Below, piece after piece: positions 7,182-14,128 of a stretch of DNA of 16,367 bases. The position numbers were made by a program, and so were the translations under genes. The stretch spans positions 1 to 16,367 of the forward strand of contig JACNKY010000369.1 of NCBI GenBank assembly GCA_014381795.1, read 5' to 3'. Each line of letters opens with the position of its first letter. The stretch's first letter is position 1. The notes beneath the pieces are model-generated. The model did no database searches and had not been told where the DNA came from. It was given only the letters and a program-made list of their open reading frames with translations. This stretch comes from Pseudomonadota bacterium (GTDB lineage: Bacteria > SAR324 > NAC60-12).

Positions 7182-7883
7182 TTAATTCTTGATAATATTT
7201 ATTTCATTCATTGAAAATTTCTTTTTGAAAAGCTCGCTTAGTGAGGAATCATGACTTACAAAGAGTAAGGTGCTTCCTGCTTTTTTGCATTCACTGAAGA
7301 GTAGATCAAGAAAGGAATGACGAAGGTCTGCATCTAAAGCAGAAGTGGGTTCATCCGCAATAATCAATTCAGGATTACCAATTAAAGCCCTTGCTGCTGC
7401 GACTCTTTGCTGCTGACCTACGCTTAGCTCAGTTACTGGACTTTTCTCTGCTAGCTGCTCCCCTAGTCCTAATGCTTTTAAAAGCCTCTGGGCTTCTTTG
7501 ACTTGATCAACTTTTGTCCTACCAGCCCTCTTGGAACGAATTTTTGAGAAACTTAGCGGTAGTATTACATTTTCTTCAATCGAGAGGTACGGCAGAAGAT
7601 TGAAAAGCTGGAAGGTTAATCCAATATGATCGACTCTAAAAGAATCCCTTGCGGAACTAGAAAGACTCTTTATTTCTGTTCCAAGCACCTGAAGGGTTCC
7701 TGATTCTGAAACTAAAATTCCACCAACAAGAGCAAGTAAGGTTGACTTACCACTTCCACTTGGTCCTTGCAAAAAAACATGATCATGTTGATTCACGAGC
7801 AATTCTGGCAGATTTAATAACTCTCTGCCAGAATTTTTCCAACTGAAACAAACATTTTTAAAATCTAAAATTGTCTCAGCCAT
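7182..7883 (-). CDS. LolD/MacB-type ABC transporter ATPase (zinc-uptake operon)
   Basis: This 233-residue cytoplasmic ATPase has all catalytic motifs: Walker A GPSGSGKST (40-48), Q-loop Gln92 in LTFQLFN, signature LSVGQQQR (153-160), Walker B LIIADEP (173-179) and H-loop His211 in FVSHD. It powers the adjacent FtsX-type permease by ATP hydrolysis. It lies 3 bases from the end of zrgA and 7 bases from the permease start, which implies one transcript and coupled translation. Sequence alone would only say MacB/LolD-like; the zinc assignment comes from the flanking DUF2796 and DUF3299 genes. Confidence 0.92.
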   Translation of the reverse strand: MAETILDFKNVCFSWKNSGRELLNLPELLVNQHDHVFLQGPSGSGKSTLLALVGGILVSESGTLQVLGTEIKSLSSSARDSFRVDHIGLTFQLFNLLPYLSIEENVILPLSFSKIRSKRAGRTKVDQVKEAQRLLKALGLGEQLAEKSPVTELSVGQQQRVAAARALIGNPELIIADEPTSALDADLRHSFLDLLFSECKKAGSTLLFVSHDSSLSELFKKKFSMNEINIIKN

Positions 7884-7886
7884 GGA

Positions 7887-8492
7887 TTATTTCCATCCTT
7901 TTATTCGATCATCCTTAGATTCTAACTCAAGTGAACCTTGACCATTATTAGAAATCCAATTAACCCGAATTTCCTCAATCTGGGGAAAAAAGGTCATTAG
8001 TTGAGTTCCTATAGAATCAATCTCATCTAAATGTTGACAATTCCAGTAATAGTTGGATTTGAATTCAGAATGAATTTCAGATTTTTCTGACTCATTATGA
8101 CCATGTTCTTCTTCTTTTTCTGACTCATCATGACCATGTTCCTCTTCAGCTTCATCACCATGTTCTTCCTCGTGGGAGAATAGGCTTTGGGAAACATTCA
8201 TACCTACTAAAATACATTCAGCCTTAGTAGTTTTCGAGAAAAGTTTGGAGGGGTCGGAGAGGATTTTTATGGCTTTATTAAAATTCTCCCTCTTGCTTTG
8301 TGATTTTGGATAATGCTCAAAACCTATCAAACTTTCGGAAGGCACTTCAAATTCTACCTGAAGTTTTTCTTCTTCCATGACCATCTTTATTATAGCCGCA
8401 CCATGCTCATGAGAATCTTTCTGACGAACAACTTGAGCAAAAATATCAAACGATACAAGTATACATACCAGTACAAGAAAAATATTTTTCAT
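7887..8492 (-). CDS. zrgA: ZrgA-like (DUF2796) periplasmic histidine-rich zinc protein
   Basis: This 201-residue protein has an N-terminal signal peptide (cleavage probable after FDIFAQ, near residue 20) and the DUF2796 start pattern HEHGAA (28-33). The middle (107-141) is a low-complexity loop of His, Glu and Asp that includes two 11-residue repeats with HGH. Such loops bind zinc in ZnuA- and ZrgA-type proteins. The C-terminal part (NYYWNCQHLDEI near 147-158, then IRVNWIS) is also typical. It probably captures zinc in the periplasm and hands it to the transporter encoded next. The gene follows the small first gene of the operon by 52 bases and precedes the ATPase by 3. I see no good Shine-Dalgarno at the ATG; the signal peptide supports this start. 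Confidence 0.87.
   Translation of the reverse strand: MKNIFLVLVCILVSFDIFAQVVRQKDSHEHGAAIIKMVMEEEKLQVEFEVPSESLIGFEHYPKSQSKRENFNKAIKILSDPSKLFSKTTKAECILVGMNVSQSLFSHEEEHGDEAEEEHGHDESEKEEEHGHNESEKSEIHSEFKSNYYWNCQHLDEIDSIGTQLMTFFPQIEEIRVNWISNNGQGSLELESKDDRIKGWK
8082..8147 (-). repeat. tandem 33-bp repeat encoding a histidine-rich motif in zrgA
   Basis: Residues 116-126 (EEEHGHDESEK) and 127-137 (EEEHGHNESEK) are adjacent copies (8115-8147 and 8082-8114). A partial related unit (HEEEHGDEAE) lies just before them. The nucleotide copies are close but not identical. Copy number could change by slippage without breaking the frame. Confidence 0.8.
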
Positions 8493-8544
8493 ATTTAGTT
8501 TATTATTTCGAAGTTATAGATTTACTACTATTTATCTAAAATTA

Positions 8545-8916
8545 TCAAACTTCAAAAAGGGGGGGGCCTCTTGCAGGTAGGAACTGCTCTGCTAATAATT
8601 TGGGGAGTTTTTTATAATTTTTGAAATACTTATCACCATCAATAGAGTAAGCAATAATAGGTCTCTTAATAATAATAAAGAAAGACTTAAATGAGTCTAA
8701 ATTAACAAGTTGTTCTGAATCGTTTGATTGATCACTTGGAGATAGTGGAGGGTGTGAGTGCTCTTCATCTTGGCAGTCAACATATATTAAGTCTCCAAGG
8801 CTAGTTTGAAAATATATTTTATTCTGAAAATTTGGTAATGTTGATTGAAAGAACAGCACAAACAACAACATCAAAACCAAAATAAATTTTGTCTTAGGAA
8901 AATAATTTTTTGACAT
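8545..8916 (-). CDS. small membrane-anchored protein, first gene of the zinc operon
   Basis: This 123-residue protein has one N-terminal hydrophobic segment (about 11-25, FILVLMLLFVLFFQ) that could be an uncleaved anchor or signal peptide. A metal-ligand-rich stretch DCQDEEHSHPP (47-57) follows, and the tail LPARGPPLFEV closes it. The ARGPP ending recalls short DUF2946-like proteins found beside metal-uptake genes, but I cannot assign the family firmly. It stands 52 bases upstream of zrgA on the same strand and behind the only long AT-rich spacer in the cluster, so it is probably the leader gene of the operon. An accessory or sensing role in zinc capture is plausible and unproven. A run of eight C followed by five T in the coding strand falls in its last codons. 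Confidence 0.7.
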   Translation of the reverse strand: MSKNYFPKTKFILVLMLLFVLFFQSTLPNFQNKIYFQTSLGDLIYVDCQDEEHSHPPLSPSDQSNDSEQLVNLDSFKSFFIIIKRPIIAYSIDGDKYFKNYKKLPKLLAEQFLPARGPPLFEV

Positions 8917-8925
8917 TTAATTTAA

Positions 8926-8954
8926 GTTATGATGATTACACATGCTGTATTATA
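8926..8954 (-). promoter_or_regulatory. candidate promoter and operator of the zinc operon
   Basis: Upstream of the ATG at 8916 the - strand carries TATAAT (8949-8954), a good -10 element, but I see no matching -35. Nearer the start, GTAATCATCATAAC (8926-8939) is an imperfect palindrome matching in five of seven pairs and recalls the GTTATA...TATAAC core of proteobacterial Zur boxes. A zinc operon is expected to be under Zur, but this match is weak. Confidence 0.25.
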
Positions 8955-8982
8955 AATAATTCTATTAATAGTAATTTATTAT

Positions 8983-8999
8983 TTATGCATAATTGTCAA
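8983..8999 (-). promoter_or_regulatory. palindrome TTATGCATAA beside TTGACA, upstream of the zinc operon
   Basis: A perfect 10-bp palindrome (8983-8992) lies next to a perfect -35 hexamer, TTGACA, read on the - strand (8994-8999). No good -10 element sits 16-18 bases downstream of this hexamer. The site could bind a repressor, but the A/T-rich context makes chance likely. Confidence 0.22.
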
Positions 9000-9102
9000 T
9001 TTATTTTAAAAAATAATGAACAAAGCTGTCTCAAAGTAACTTAACCTCGAGCTAAAATAGAAATTTATAATTATATTGATATTTAATGATTTTCACATAT
9101 AC

Positions 9103-9447
9103 CATTAAGATTCATTGCGCTGACTCACAATAGCCAACCATGGTTGCTCTTCCTTAGGTTTTCCTTCAGGACGGTAATAATGCTCAACTATTTTAAAGCC
9201 GGCTTGCTGAAGAAATAATTGACTGGTCTCAAATTCCATGTAATGAGCGTAGCGTTGCCCCTGCCAACCCTCCGCATTTCCTCTGGGATTAGAAGAAAAT
9301 AAAATACCATCTTTTTTTAAAGCAAAGTGTAATTCTGTTAAAACCCTGGGAAGTTCTTGACTTGGAACACAAAACAACGACGCATTAGCAAAAATTCCAT
9401 CGTAACTGTTTTCTTCCAATTCAAGTTTGAGAAATTGTTGATTTAGA
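9103..9447. repeat. 345-bp direct repeat, copy B
   Basis: This copy is the 3' part of the intact methyltransferase gene plus two bases beyond the stop. It differs from copy A (4531-4875) at one synonymous position. Flanking sequence differs completely from copy A on both sides. Confidence 0.93.
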
Positions 9448-9740
9448 GTTGGACAGCCACTTTGCTCTTGCGCCATTTTACAAAATTCTTTGCAGCCGTC
9501 CAAGCCTGTCGGTCTATGTCCCAATTCCTTAAAAACACATAAGTCCCGGCCAGGACCACAACCAAAATCAAGAATATCGAGAGTTTTTTCTTTGGGAAGC
9601 GCGTCTAGCAAAGCAGCTATATTTTGACTTACATCATGATCTTTAGTACCAAGACGAAATGACTCCGCGCTTTCTTCATAATGAGCAATATTTAATTTTT
9701 CTATTTCTTCCAGATCGACAAGCGATTTATTTATCGGCAT
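9105..9740 (-). CDS. class I SAM-dependent methyltransferase
   Basis: This 211-residue cytoplasmic enzyme has a full Rossmann-type methyltransferase fold. Motif I is ILDFGCGPGRD (56-66), Asp81 in GLDGC ends the second strand, and YDGIFANASLFCVPSQELPR (112-131) is the motif III region. A helical lead (YEESAESFRLGTKDHDVSQN, 21-40) and a C-terminal block (SNPRGNAEGWQG, then HYYRPEGKP) match a common group of small uncharacterised methyltransferases. The substrate is unknown. There is no strong Shine-Dalgarno at ATG 9740, but the N-terminal helix of the family is complete from here. It is co-directional with the molybdopterin enzyme upstream, 61 bases away. Its 3' 345 bp are duplicated at 4531-4875. 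Confidence 0.9.
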   Translation of the reverse strand: MPINKSLVDLEEIEKLNIAHYEESAESFRLGTKDHDVSQNIAALLDALPKEKTLDILDFGCGPGRDLCVFKELGHRPTGLDGCKEFCKMAQEQSGCPTLNQQFLKLELEENSYDGIFANASLFCVPSQELPRVLTELHFALKKDGILFSSNPRGNAEGWQGQRYAHYMEFETSQLFLQQAGFKIVEHYYRPEGKPKEEQPWLAIVSQRNES

Positions 9741-9801
9741 ATGAATATTTATTTTTTTGCTTCAGTTTATTACAGTTTGGGTTAGTCCTATTGTCTCACC
9801 T

Positions 9802-11856
9802 TTATTGAATCGAATTAACTTCACAGAACGCCTCGTTGCAACAGGCCCCGTCCTCAATATCTGTTCGAATTTTCGCATCAAGGAGTGCATTAACGGTTTG
9901 ACCATTTTTGCTTGCGGATAGCCATGTACCCTTCGGAGTGTAAAGCACTCCAGGCAAGACAGCGTCAGTAATCCGTGCGGTTAGTAATGTCTCACCACGC
10001 TCGTTGTGAACTCGTACTTTATCATTGTCTGAAATACCTCGAACTTCAGCGTCACGTGGGTTGATCTCAACTTCTTCCTGCCCTTCAGAGAGGACACAAC
10101 CACCAAAAGTTGAATTGGTCCTTTTCAAAGACGAGGGTGAGATTATTGAAAGTGGATATTGACTCTCCACCGATTCAAAACGAGGCAGGCCATATCCAAA
10201 CCGAGCCTCCAGGTCCTGACTAAATAACTCGATCTTGCCGGAGTCCGTACTTGGTAAAACCGTTTTACAGAGAATAAGCTCTTCCCCATACTTTGTCACC
10301 ATTGCCAGTGCCTTGTCCAGAGCTAACTCACTCGGCTTGGTTCCACCTAAGCGTGGATCATCGTCAGCAAATGCAACGTCCATCAATTCAGCATCCGTCT
10401 CCTGAAAGATAGGATCGTCGAATCCAAACCGTGCAGCAAGGCGACGGAAAATTTCAGTGTTGGGCAAAGACTCTCCAACGCAAGGAATAACTGGCTCAGC
10501 TCTTTGCAGGTAGTCATGACCGTATGATCCATAGATATCGGCGAATTCGAAATGACTCGCCGCAGGAAGTATTACATCGCAATAGGACATGGAATCGGTC
10601 ATTACTACATCAGCACCCACAATGAATAAATCTTCCTGCGACAGTGCTTTGCGCATCCGATTCTGGTCAGGATGTGTAATGACTGGATTGTGGTTATATA
10701 TGAACACCACCTTTACTAGCGGAACCATCGATTTGTCCAGCAAAACTTCTGAAGTGTCTACGATGTTGATCGTCCTGGTTCCTGCCGGAACCAGATCAGG
10801 ACGCTGTAGCCTGTCAGTTGTCTTCGGAAAGGAATTTCCTACCTTAGCGAATACACCTGCACCCAATCGCCCATGATTGCCTGTAAGGGCCTGCAAGGCC
10901 ATCGCTGCACGAATTCCAGATCCGCCGCTATGCCCACGTTCCAGCCCATTACCTACAGAGACACCTACGACCTTTCCGCCTGCGTACAGATCTGCGAGTC
11001 TGTTAAATTTTTCGATGTCGATTTTGCAAATTTCTACTGCCATTTCAGGGGTATGGATACGAGCATTTTCCATATATGATTCATAGCCATAGACCCATTT
11101 TTCGATAAAATTCGTGTCGTGTGAACCACGCCGTTCCAACTCAGCGGCCAGTGCCAGTGCCAGAACCACGTCAGTACCGGGCTTGATCTGGATGAACAAG
11201 TCAGCTTGTTCAGCAATCCGCGTACGCTTGGGGTCAATCACTATCAGCTTTGCAGCATGATTATCTCTCGCTTTCTTAATCACACGCGACAAATGAAGAT
11301 TTGAGACAGTTACGTTGTTGCCCCAGATGATAACCAGATCTGAATTACTCATTTGCTCAGGCGGCATTCCGGGGGCGGAACCAAAAAGGCTCTTATAGGC
11401 TGATCCACGAACGAGACCGCAGAGTTGACCACGTGAAAGCAAGGATGCACCTAGCTTGTGAAAGAACCGGAGGTCCATCGAACCTCCCGCAAGTTCACCA
11501 TGTGGTCCCGCGTAATTAAGTGGCATAACCGTTTGGGGACCGTGCTTTCTAATTGCGGAAGTAAAACCGGCATGAACAAGATCGAAAGCATCATCCCAAG
11601 AGATACGCTCAAACTGATTTCCTCCACGCTGGCCAATCCGTTTTAGTGGATGGGTCAAACGATTTGCACCATGCAAGAAATCTGGATAAGCTCGCATGAC
11701 CTTATTGCATATTACACCTGCGGTATATGGATTGGCCTTCGAACCTCGTACTTCCAAAACAAGTTTGCCATCGGTCTTTACTGACAAACTACAGGTGTCA
11801 GGACAATCCAGCGGACAGACACTGTGTTTTGTTTTGATGTTTTCGTTAATCAACAT
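9802..11856 (-). CDS. molybdopterin-dependent oxidoreductase with [4Fe-4S] cluster, cytoplasmic
   Basis: This 684-residue enzyme belongs to the DMSO reductase/formate dehydrogenase superfamily. Cys14, Cys18, Cys22 and Cys50 (CPLDCPDTC, then GVICNK) form a [4Fe-4S] site with spacing C-x3-C-x3-C-x27-C. The central domains include MPLNYAGPHGELAGGSMD near 111-128 and DLVIIWGNNVTVSNLHLSR near 170-190. Cys146 in RGQLCGLVRG lies close to the Mo/W ligand position of formate dehydrogenase H (residue 140) and acetylene hydratase (141). The C-terminal third holds the molybdopterin-dinucleotide barrel (INPRDAEVRGI, then PKGTWLS). No Tat signal is present, so the enzyme should be cytoplasmic. No partner FeS or membrane subunit is encoded beside it. 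The reaction is unknown. It lies 92 bases downstream of the carbinolamine dehydratase gene on the same strand. Confidence 0.9.
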   Translation of the reverse strand: MLINENIKTKHSVCPLDCPDTCSLSVKTDGKLVLEVRGSKANPYTAGVICNKVMRAYPDFLHGANRLTHPLKRIGQRGGNQFERISWDDAFDLVHAGFTSAIRKHGPQTVMPLNYAGPHGELAGGSMDLRFFHKLGASLLSRGQLCGLVRGSAYKSLFGSAPGMPPEQMSNSDLVIIWGNNVTVSNLHLSRVIKKARDNHAAKLIVIDPKRTRIAEQADLFIQIKPGTDVVLALALAAELERRGSHDTNFIEKWVYGYESYMENARIHTPEMAVEICKIDIEKFNRLADLYAGGKVVGVSVGNGLERGHSGGSGIRAAMALQALTGNHGRLGAGVFAKVGNSFPKTTDRLQRPDLVPAGTRTINIVDTSEVLLDKSMVPLVKVVFIYNHNPVITHPDQNRMRKALSQEDLFIVGADVVMTDSMSYCDVILPAASHFEFADIYGSYGHDYLQRAEPVIPCVGESLPNTEIFRRLAARFGFDDPIFQETDAELMDVAFADDDPRLGGTKPSELALDKALAMVTKYGEELILCKTVLPSTDSGKIELFSQDLEARFGYGLPRFESVESQYPLSIISPSSLKRTNSTFGGCVLSEGQEEVEINPRDAEVRGISDNDKVRVHNERGETLLTARITDAVLPGVLYTPKGTWLSASKNGQTVNALLDAKIRTDIEDGACCNEAFCEVNSIQ

Positions 11857-11948
11857 GATTTTGTTTCTTTATCAGTTTTGTTTAATAAAATTTTGAAATA
11901 CAAAATATCATTAAATCAGTAACATTTTACTAAGTTTAATATATATTT

Positions 11949-12278
11949 TTAAAGTTCCTGATCAGCTTTTGCTGCAAAGATAAAATCACTTTCTGTCAAA
12001 CCATCAATTTTGTGAGTCCAGATGCTCAATTTAGCCTTGCCCCATGCTAAATAGATGTCTGGATGATGATTTTGATTTTCTGCAAGTTCACCAACTTTAA
12101 TCGTAAAATCAAGGGCTTTTTTAAAGTTACTAAACAAGTATTCTTTTTCTAAGTGATGTTCGTCAATTATTTCCCAGCCGTTTCTTAATTTTTGTTGAAA
12201 ATCAGCCAACTCATCACCTTTCAAAGGTGGAACTCCACCTCTGCAGGGAATACATGTTCCTTCTGCTAACTCACTCAT
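11949..12278 (-). CDS. pterin-4a-carbinolamine dehydratase (PCD/DCoH family)
   Basis: This 109-residue protein dehydrates 4a-hydroxytetrahydropterin to the quinonoid dihydropterin during pterin recycling, by family definition. The active-site signature is present: Glu and His residues in ENQNHHPDIYLAW (about 67-79), then WTHKIDGLTESDF (86-98). The N-terminal CIPCRGGVPPL is a common prefix in bacterial members. A strong Shine-Dalgarno, GGAGG (12285-12289), sits six bases before the ATG. No aromatic amino-acid hydroxylase is encoded nearby. Instead the next gene is a molybdopterin enzyme, which fits the published suggestion that some of these dehydratases serve molybdopterin-cofactor metabolism. 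Confidence 0.92.
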   Translation of the reverse strand: MSELAEGTCIPCRGGVPPLKGDELADFQQKLRNGWEIIDEHHLEKEYLFSNFKKALDFTIKVGELAENQNHHPDIYLAWGKAKLSIWTHKIDGLTESDFIFAAKADQEL

Positions 12279-12387
12279 TTTAAACCTCCATACTGCATGT
12301 CAGGATTTATCTTCAAAATCAAATAATTTTAATAAATAGAAATTACCCGTAATCCTAAAGGTGAAAATAATAGTTATTATACGTTTA

Positions 12388-12497
12388 TTAAATTGCTAAT
12401 TCATCATCATTTATCTTGGAAGGCAACTTGGACATATACTGTAAGAACTCCATCTGCTTACCTTCATGATCGTTGAATAAAACAAGCTTAGGATCTG
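12388..12497 (-). pseudogene. C-terminal remnant of a small protein, possibly VOC/glyoxalase-like
   Basis: Directly after the GNAT stop codon the - strand is open in another frame and reads LADPKLVLFNDHEGKQMEFL, then QYMSKLP and on to a TAA at 12388-12390. The block FNDHEGKQMEFLQY resembles the last strand of glyoxalase/VOC domains (usually DPDGNxIEFLQY). The frame is closed just upstream by a TAA, and the rest of such a domain would overlap the intact GNAT gene, so only a tail is left. The match is short and the family assignment tentative. Confidence 0.35.
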
Positions 12498-13001
12498 CTA
12501 GACATTGTTAAACGCAGGATGGTATCTAACTGTCCCGCTTTTCCCGCTTAAAGCTCTAGGTTCTAGTTCAACTGCCATAAACACTTCATCTGAAACATTG
12601 TATTCGCATTTAATGCCGAATCCGGAAGCAGGAGAAAAACCAAAACGCGGGTAATATCGCGGATGGCCTAAAACAACTAGCGCAGTATAGCTCCGTTGTC
12701 GGCACTGCTCAAGACCTGTCTCAACAAGTGCAGAACCAAAACCTTTGCGTTGGTGTTCAGGTGCAACCGCCATTGGAGCAAGCCCCATCAGCTTTAGCTC
12801 AGGATGTCCGGACAGTTTAACAGTTGAAAACATGATATGGCCGACGATGTCCTGACTTTCCTCGCAAACGAGAGAAATAACGGGCTGTGACTGTTCTCTT
12901 AAGATGTCTACAAGTTTGGCTTCAGCAGATGTTTCAAAGGCTTTCTCATTGACGGCATACACAGCTTCACAATCTTTTTGTTTTTCGGATCGTATCAGCA
13001 T
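12498..13001 (-). CDS. GNAT-family N-acetyltransferase (YhbS-like)
   Basis: This 167-residue protein is a GNAT acyltransferase that transfers an acetyl group from acetyl-CoA to an amine; the acceptor is unknown. Strand 4 and the acetyl-CoA loop are visible in LMGLAPMAVAPEHQRKGFGS (about 71-90), with the Q-R-K-G-F-G pyrophosphate loop. VVLGHPRYYPRFGFSPAS near 109-126 is characteristic of the YhbS-like subgroup. It starts 16 bases after the stop of the second GNAT gene; TAGGA overlapping that stop codon is the only Shine-Dalgarno candidate, spaced rather far from the ATG. The two genes probably share a transcript. Confidence 0.88.
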   Translation of the reverse strand: MLIRSEKQKDCEAVYAVNEKAFETSAEAKLVDILREQSQPVISLVCEESQDIVGHIMFSTVKLSGHPELKLMGLAPMAVAPEHQRKGFGSALVETGLEQCRQRSYTALVVLGHPRYYPRFGFSPASGFGIKCEYNVSDEVFMAVELEPRALSGKSGTVRYHPAFNNV

Positions 13002-13017
13002 AATAATTTATTTATTC

Positions 13018-13473
13018 CTAAAGTTCTCTGGTCATAAATACACTATTCGGATCGTCCACATAATCTGCGAAAGGTTCACAGTAGACAAATCCGAAATTTT
13101 CATATAGTTTTCTAGCTGGTTCAAAGGCAGCCATAGAGCCCGTTTCCAAACTTAATCTTCTGTAGTTGCCCTCTTTTGCCTGATTCATAATATGACGGAG
13201 AATCTTCCGTGCTACTCCTTTTTTTAAATGTAATGAAGCTGTACGCATCGACTTTATTTCCGCGTTCAAACTATCCAACTCTTTCAACGCACCGCAGCCA
13301 ACCAAGTTTCCTTCTTCCCAACCACTCCAGAAAGTAATTCCCGGTTTTTGCAACTCAATAATATTTAAAGCATGAGTGCTCTCTGGAGGAGAATTTTGAG
13401 ACATCTCTATAAGATGTTCGTTTAATAATTCCTTTATTTCAACACCTGTTAAATCATCGATTTTTATTAACAT
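13018..13473 (-). CDS. GNAT-family N-acetyltransferase
   Basis: This 151-residue protein is a second, unrelated-looking GNAT enzyme. The acetyl-CoA motif A region is AEIKSMRTASLHLKKGVARK (71-90), with the KKGVAR loop. It is followed by RLSLETGSMAAFEPARKLYE (105-124) and NFGFVYCEPF, the usual C-terminal strand and helix. The acceptor is unknown. An AGGAGGAG element lies upstream, but about 15 bases separate it from the ATG; an in-frame TAA between them rules out an earlier start, so the long spacing may reduce translation. It is the first gene of the two-gene GNAT pair. Confidence 0.87.
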   Translation of the reverse strand: MLIKIDDLTGVEIKELLNEHLIEMSQNSPPESTHALNIIELQKPGITFWSGWEEGNLVGCGALKELDSLNAEIKSMRTASLHLKKGVARKILRHIMNQAKEGNYRRLSLETGSMAAFEPARKLYENFGFVYCEPFADYVDDPNSVFMTREL

Positions 13474-13632
13474 AATTTAATTTTCAAACTCCTCCTACGA
13501 CTGTAACTGATGCCTTGAGAAAAAACTTTCTGAGACAATATTGATCTTTGAAATAAGTCTGAGCGTGGAACATTGTGTATATTTTAATGAATAAACAGGT
13601 AAAACAATCTTTGGGAATTAATTCGAAGAACA

Positions 13633-14091
13633 TCACGCAAAAAAGCTAAGTTTAACAGCCATAATCAAGATGACAACCTCAAAAAATCGGTTTGTCAATA
13701 GATCATCTTTTATCAGCACCCTGTGTGTGCCTGCATAACCGCAGATTAAACAAGCTGCCGGCAATGCAATTACAATGGGAAAGTCGATTGCATCCTTGGT
13801 AATGAAGGTAATTAGAGCGCTCAGTGCGATTTACTGCACTAAATTCAGAAAATTCAATCCCAGTATGGACAACAATGATACACGCCGTAAATACTTCCGT
13901 AAAAATTTGTGATCAAACCAAAATAAATATGAGATCTATTGTAAATGAGGGAATCATTTTGAAACTTTAATTTCAGGAATTGAACGACAATAACCGCTAA
14001 TGAGCAACCGCGTAAAGCTAAGTCTTTCAAAGAACCTCCAACAATCAGCAACAGTCTGAAATCGCTCAGCAGTTCATGGAGCTAGTATCCA
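13633..14091 (-). pseudogene. TauE/SafE-like membrane permease, decayed and truncated
   Basis: Two frames join into the C-terminal part of an integral membrane protein. From about 14070 the - strand reads LLSDFRLLLIVGGSLKDLAL and continues to FGLITNFYGSIYGV. A shift near 13880 is needed to continue as VSLLSILGLNFLNLVQ. A TAA follows at 13831-13833, then IALSALITFITKDAIDFPIV and LPAACLICGYAGTHRVLIKD to a TGA at 13633-13635. The tail resembles TauE/SafE permeases (small-residue helix, GGYLGAH-like motif, final helix with MAVKL). The N-terminal third is missing. The open 65-codon piece at 13854-14051 is part of this remnant, not a gene. It is not a copy of the intact TauE/SafE gene at 15607-16353. 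Confidence 0.55.
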
Positions 14092-14128
14092 TAAGCAGGA
14101 TGCTTCCGGGAGTCATTAACTTAATGCA

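Noticed and set aside
10873..11086. Two overlapping + strand open frames inside the molybdoenzyme gene
   Set aside because: They are antisense shadows of a clearly conserved coding region.
13854..14051. 65-codon open frame as a small gene
   Set aside because: No ribosome binding site is visible, and it continues through a frameshift into a recognisable permease tail, so it is part of a remnant.
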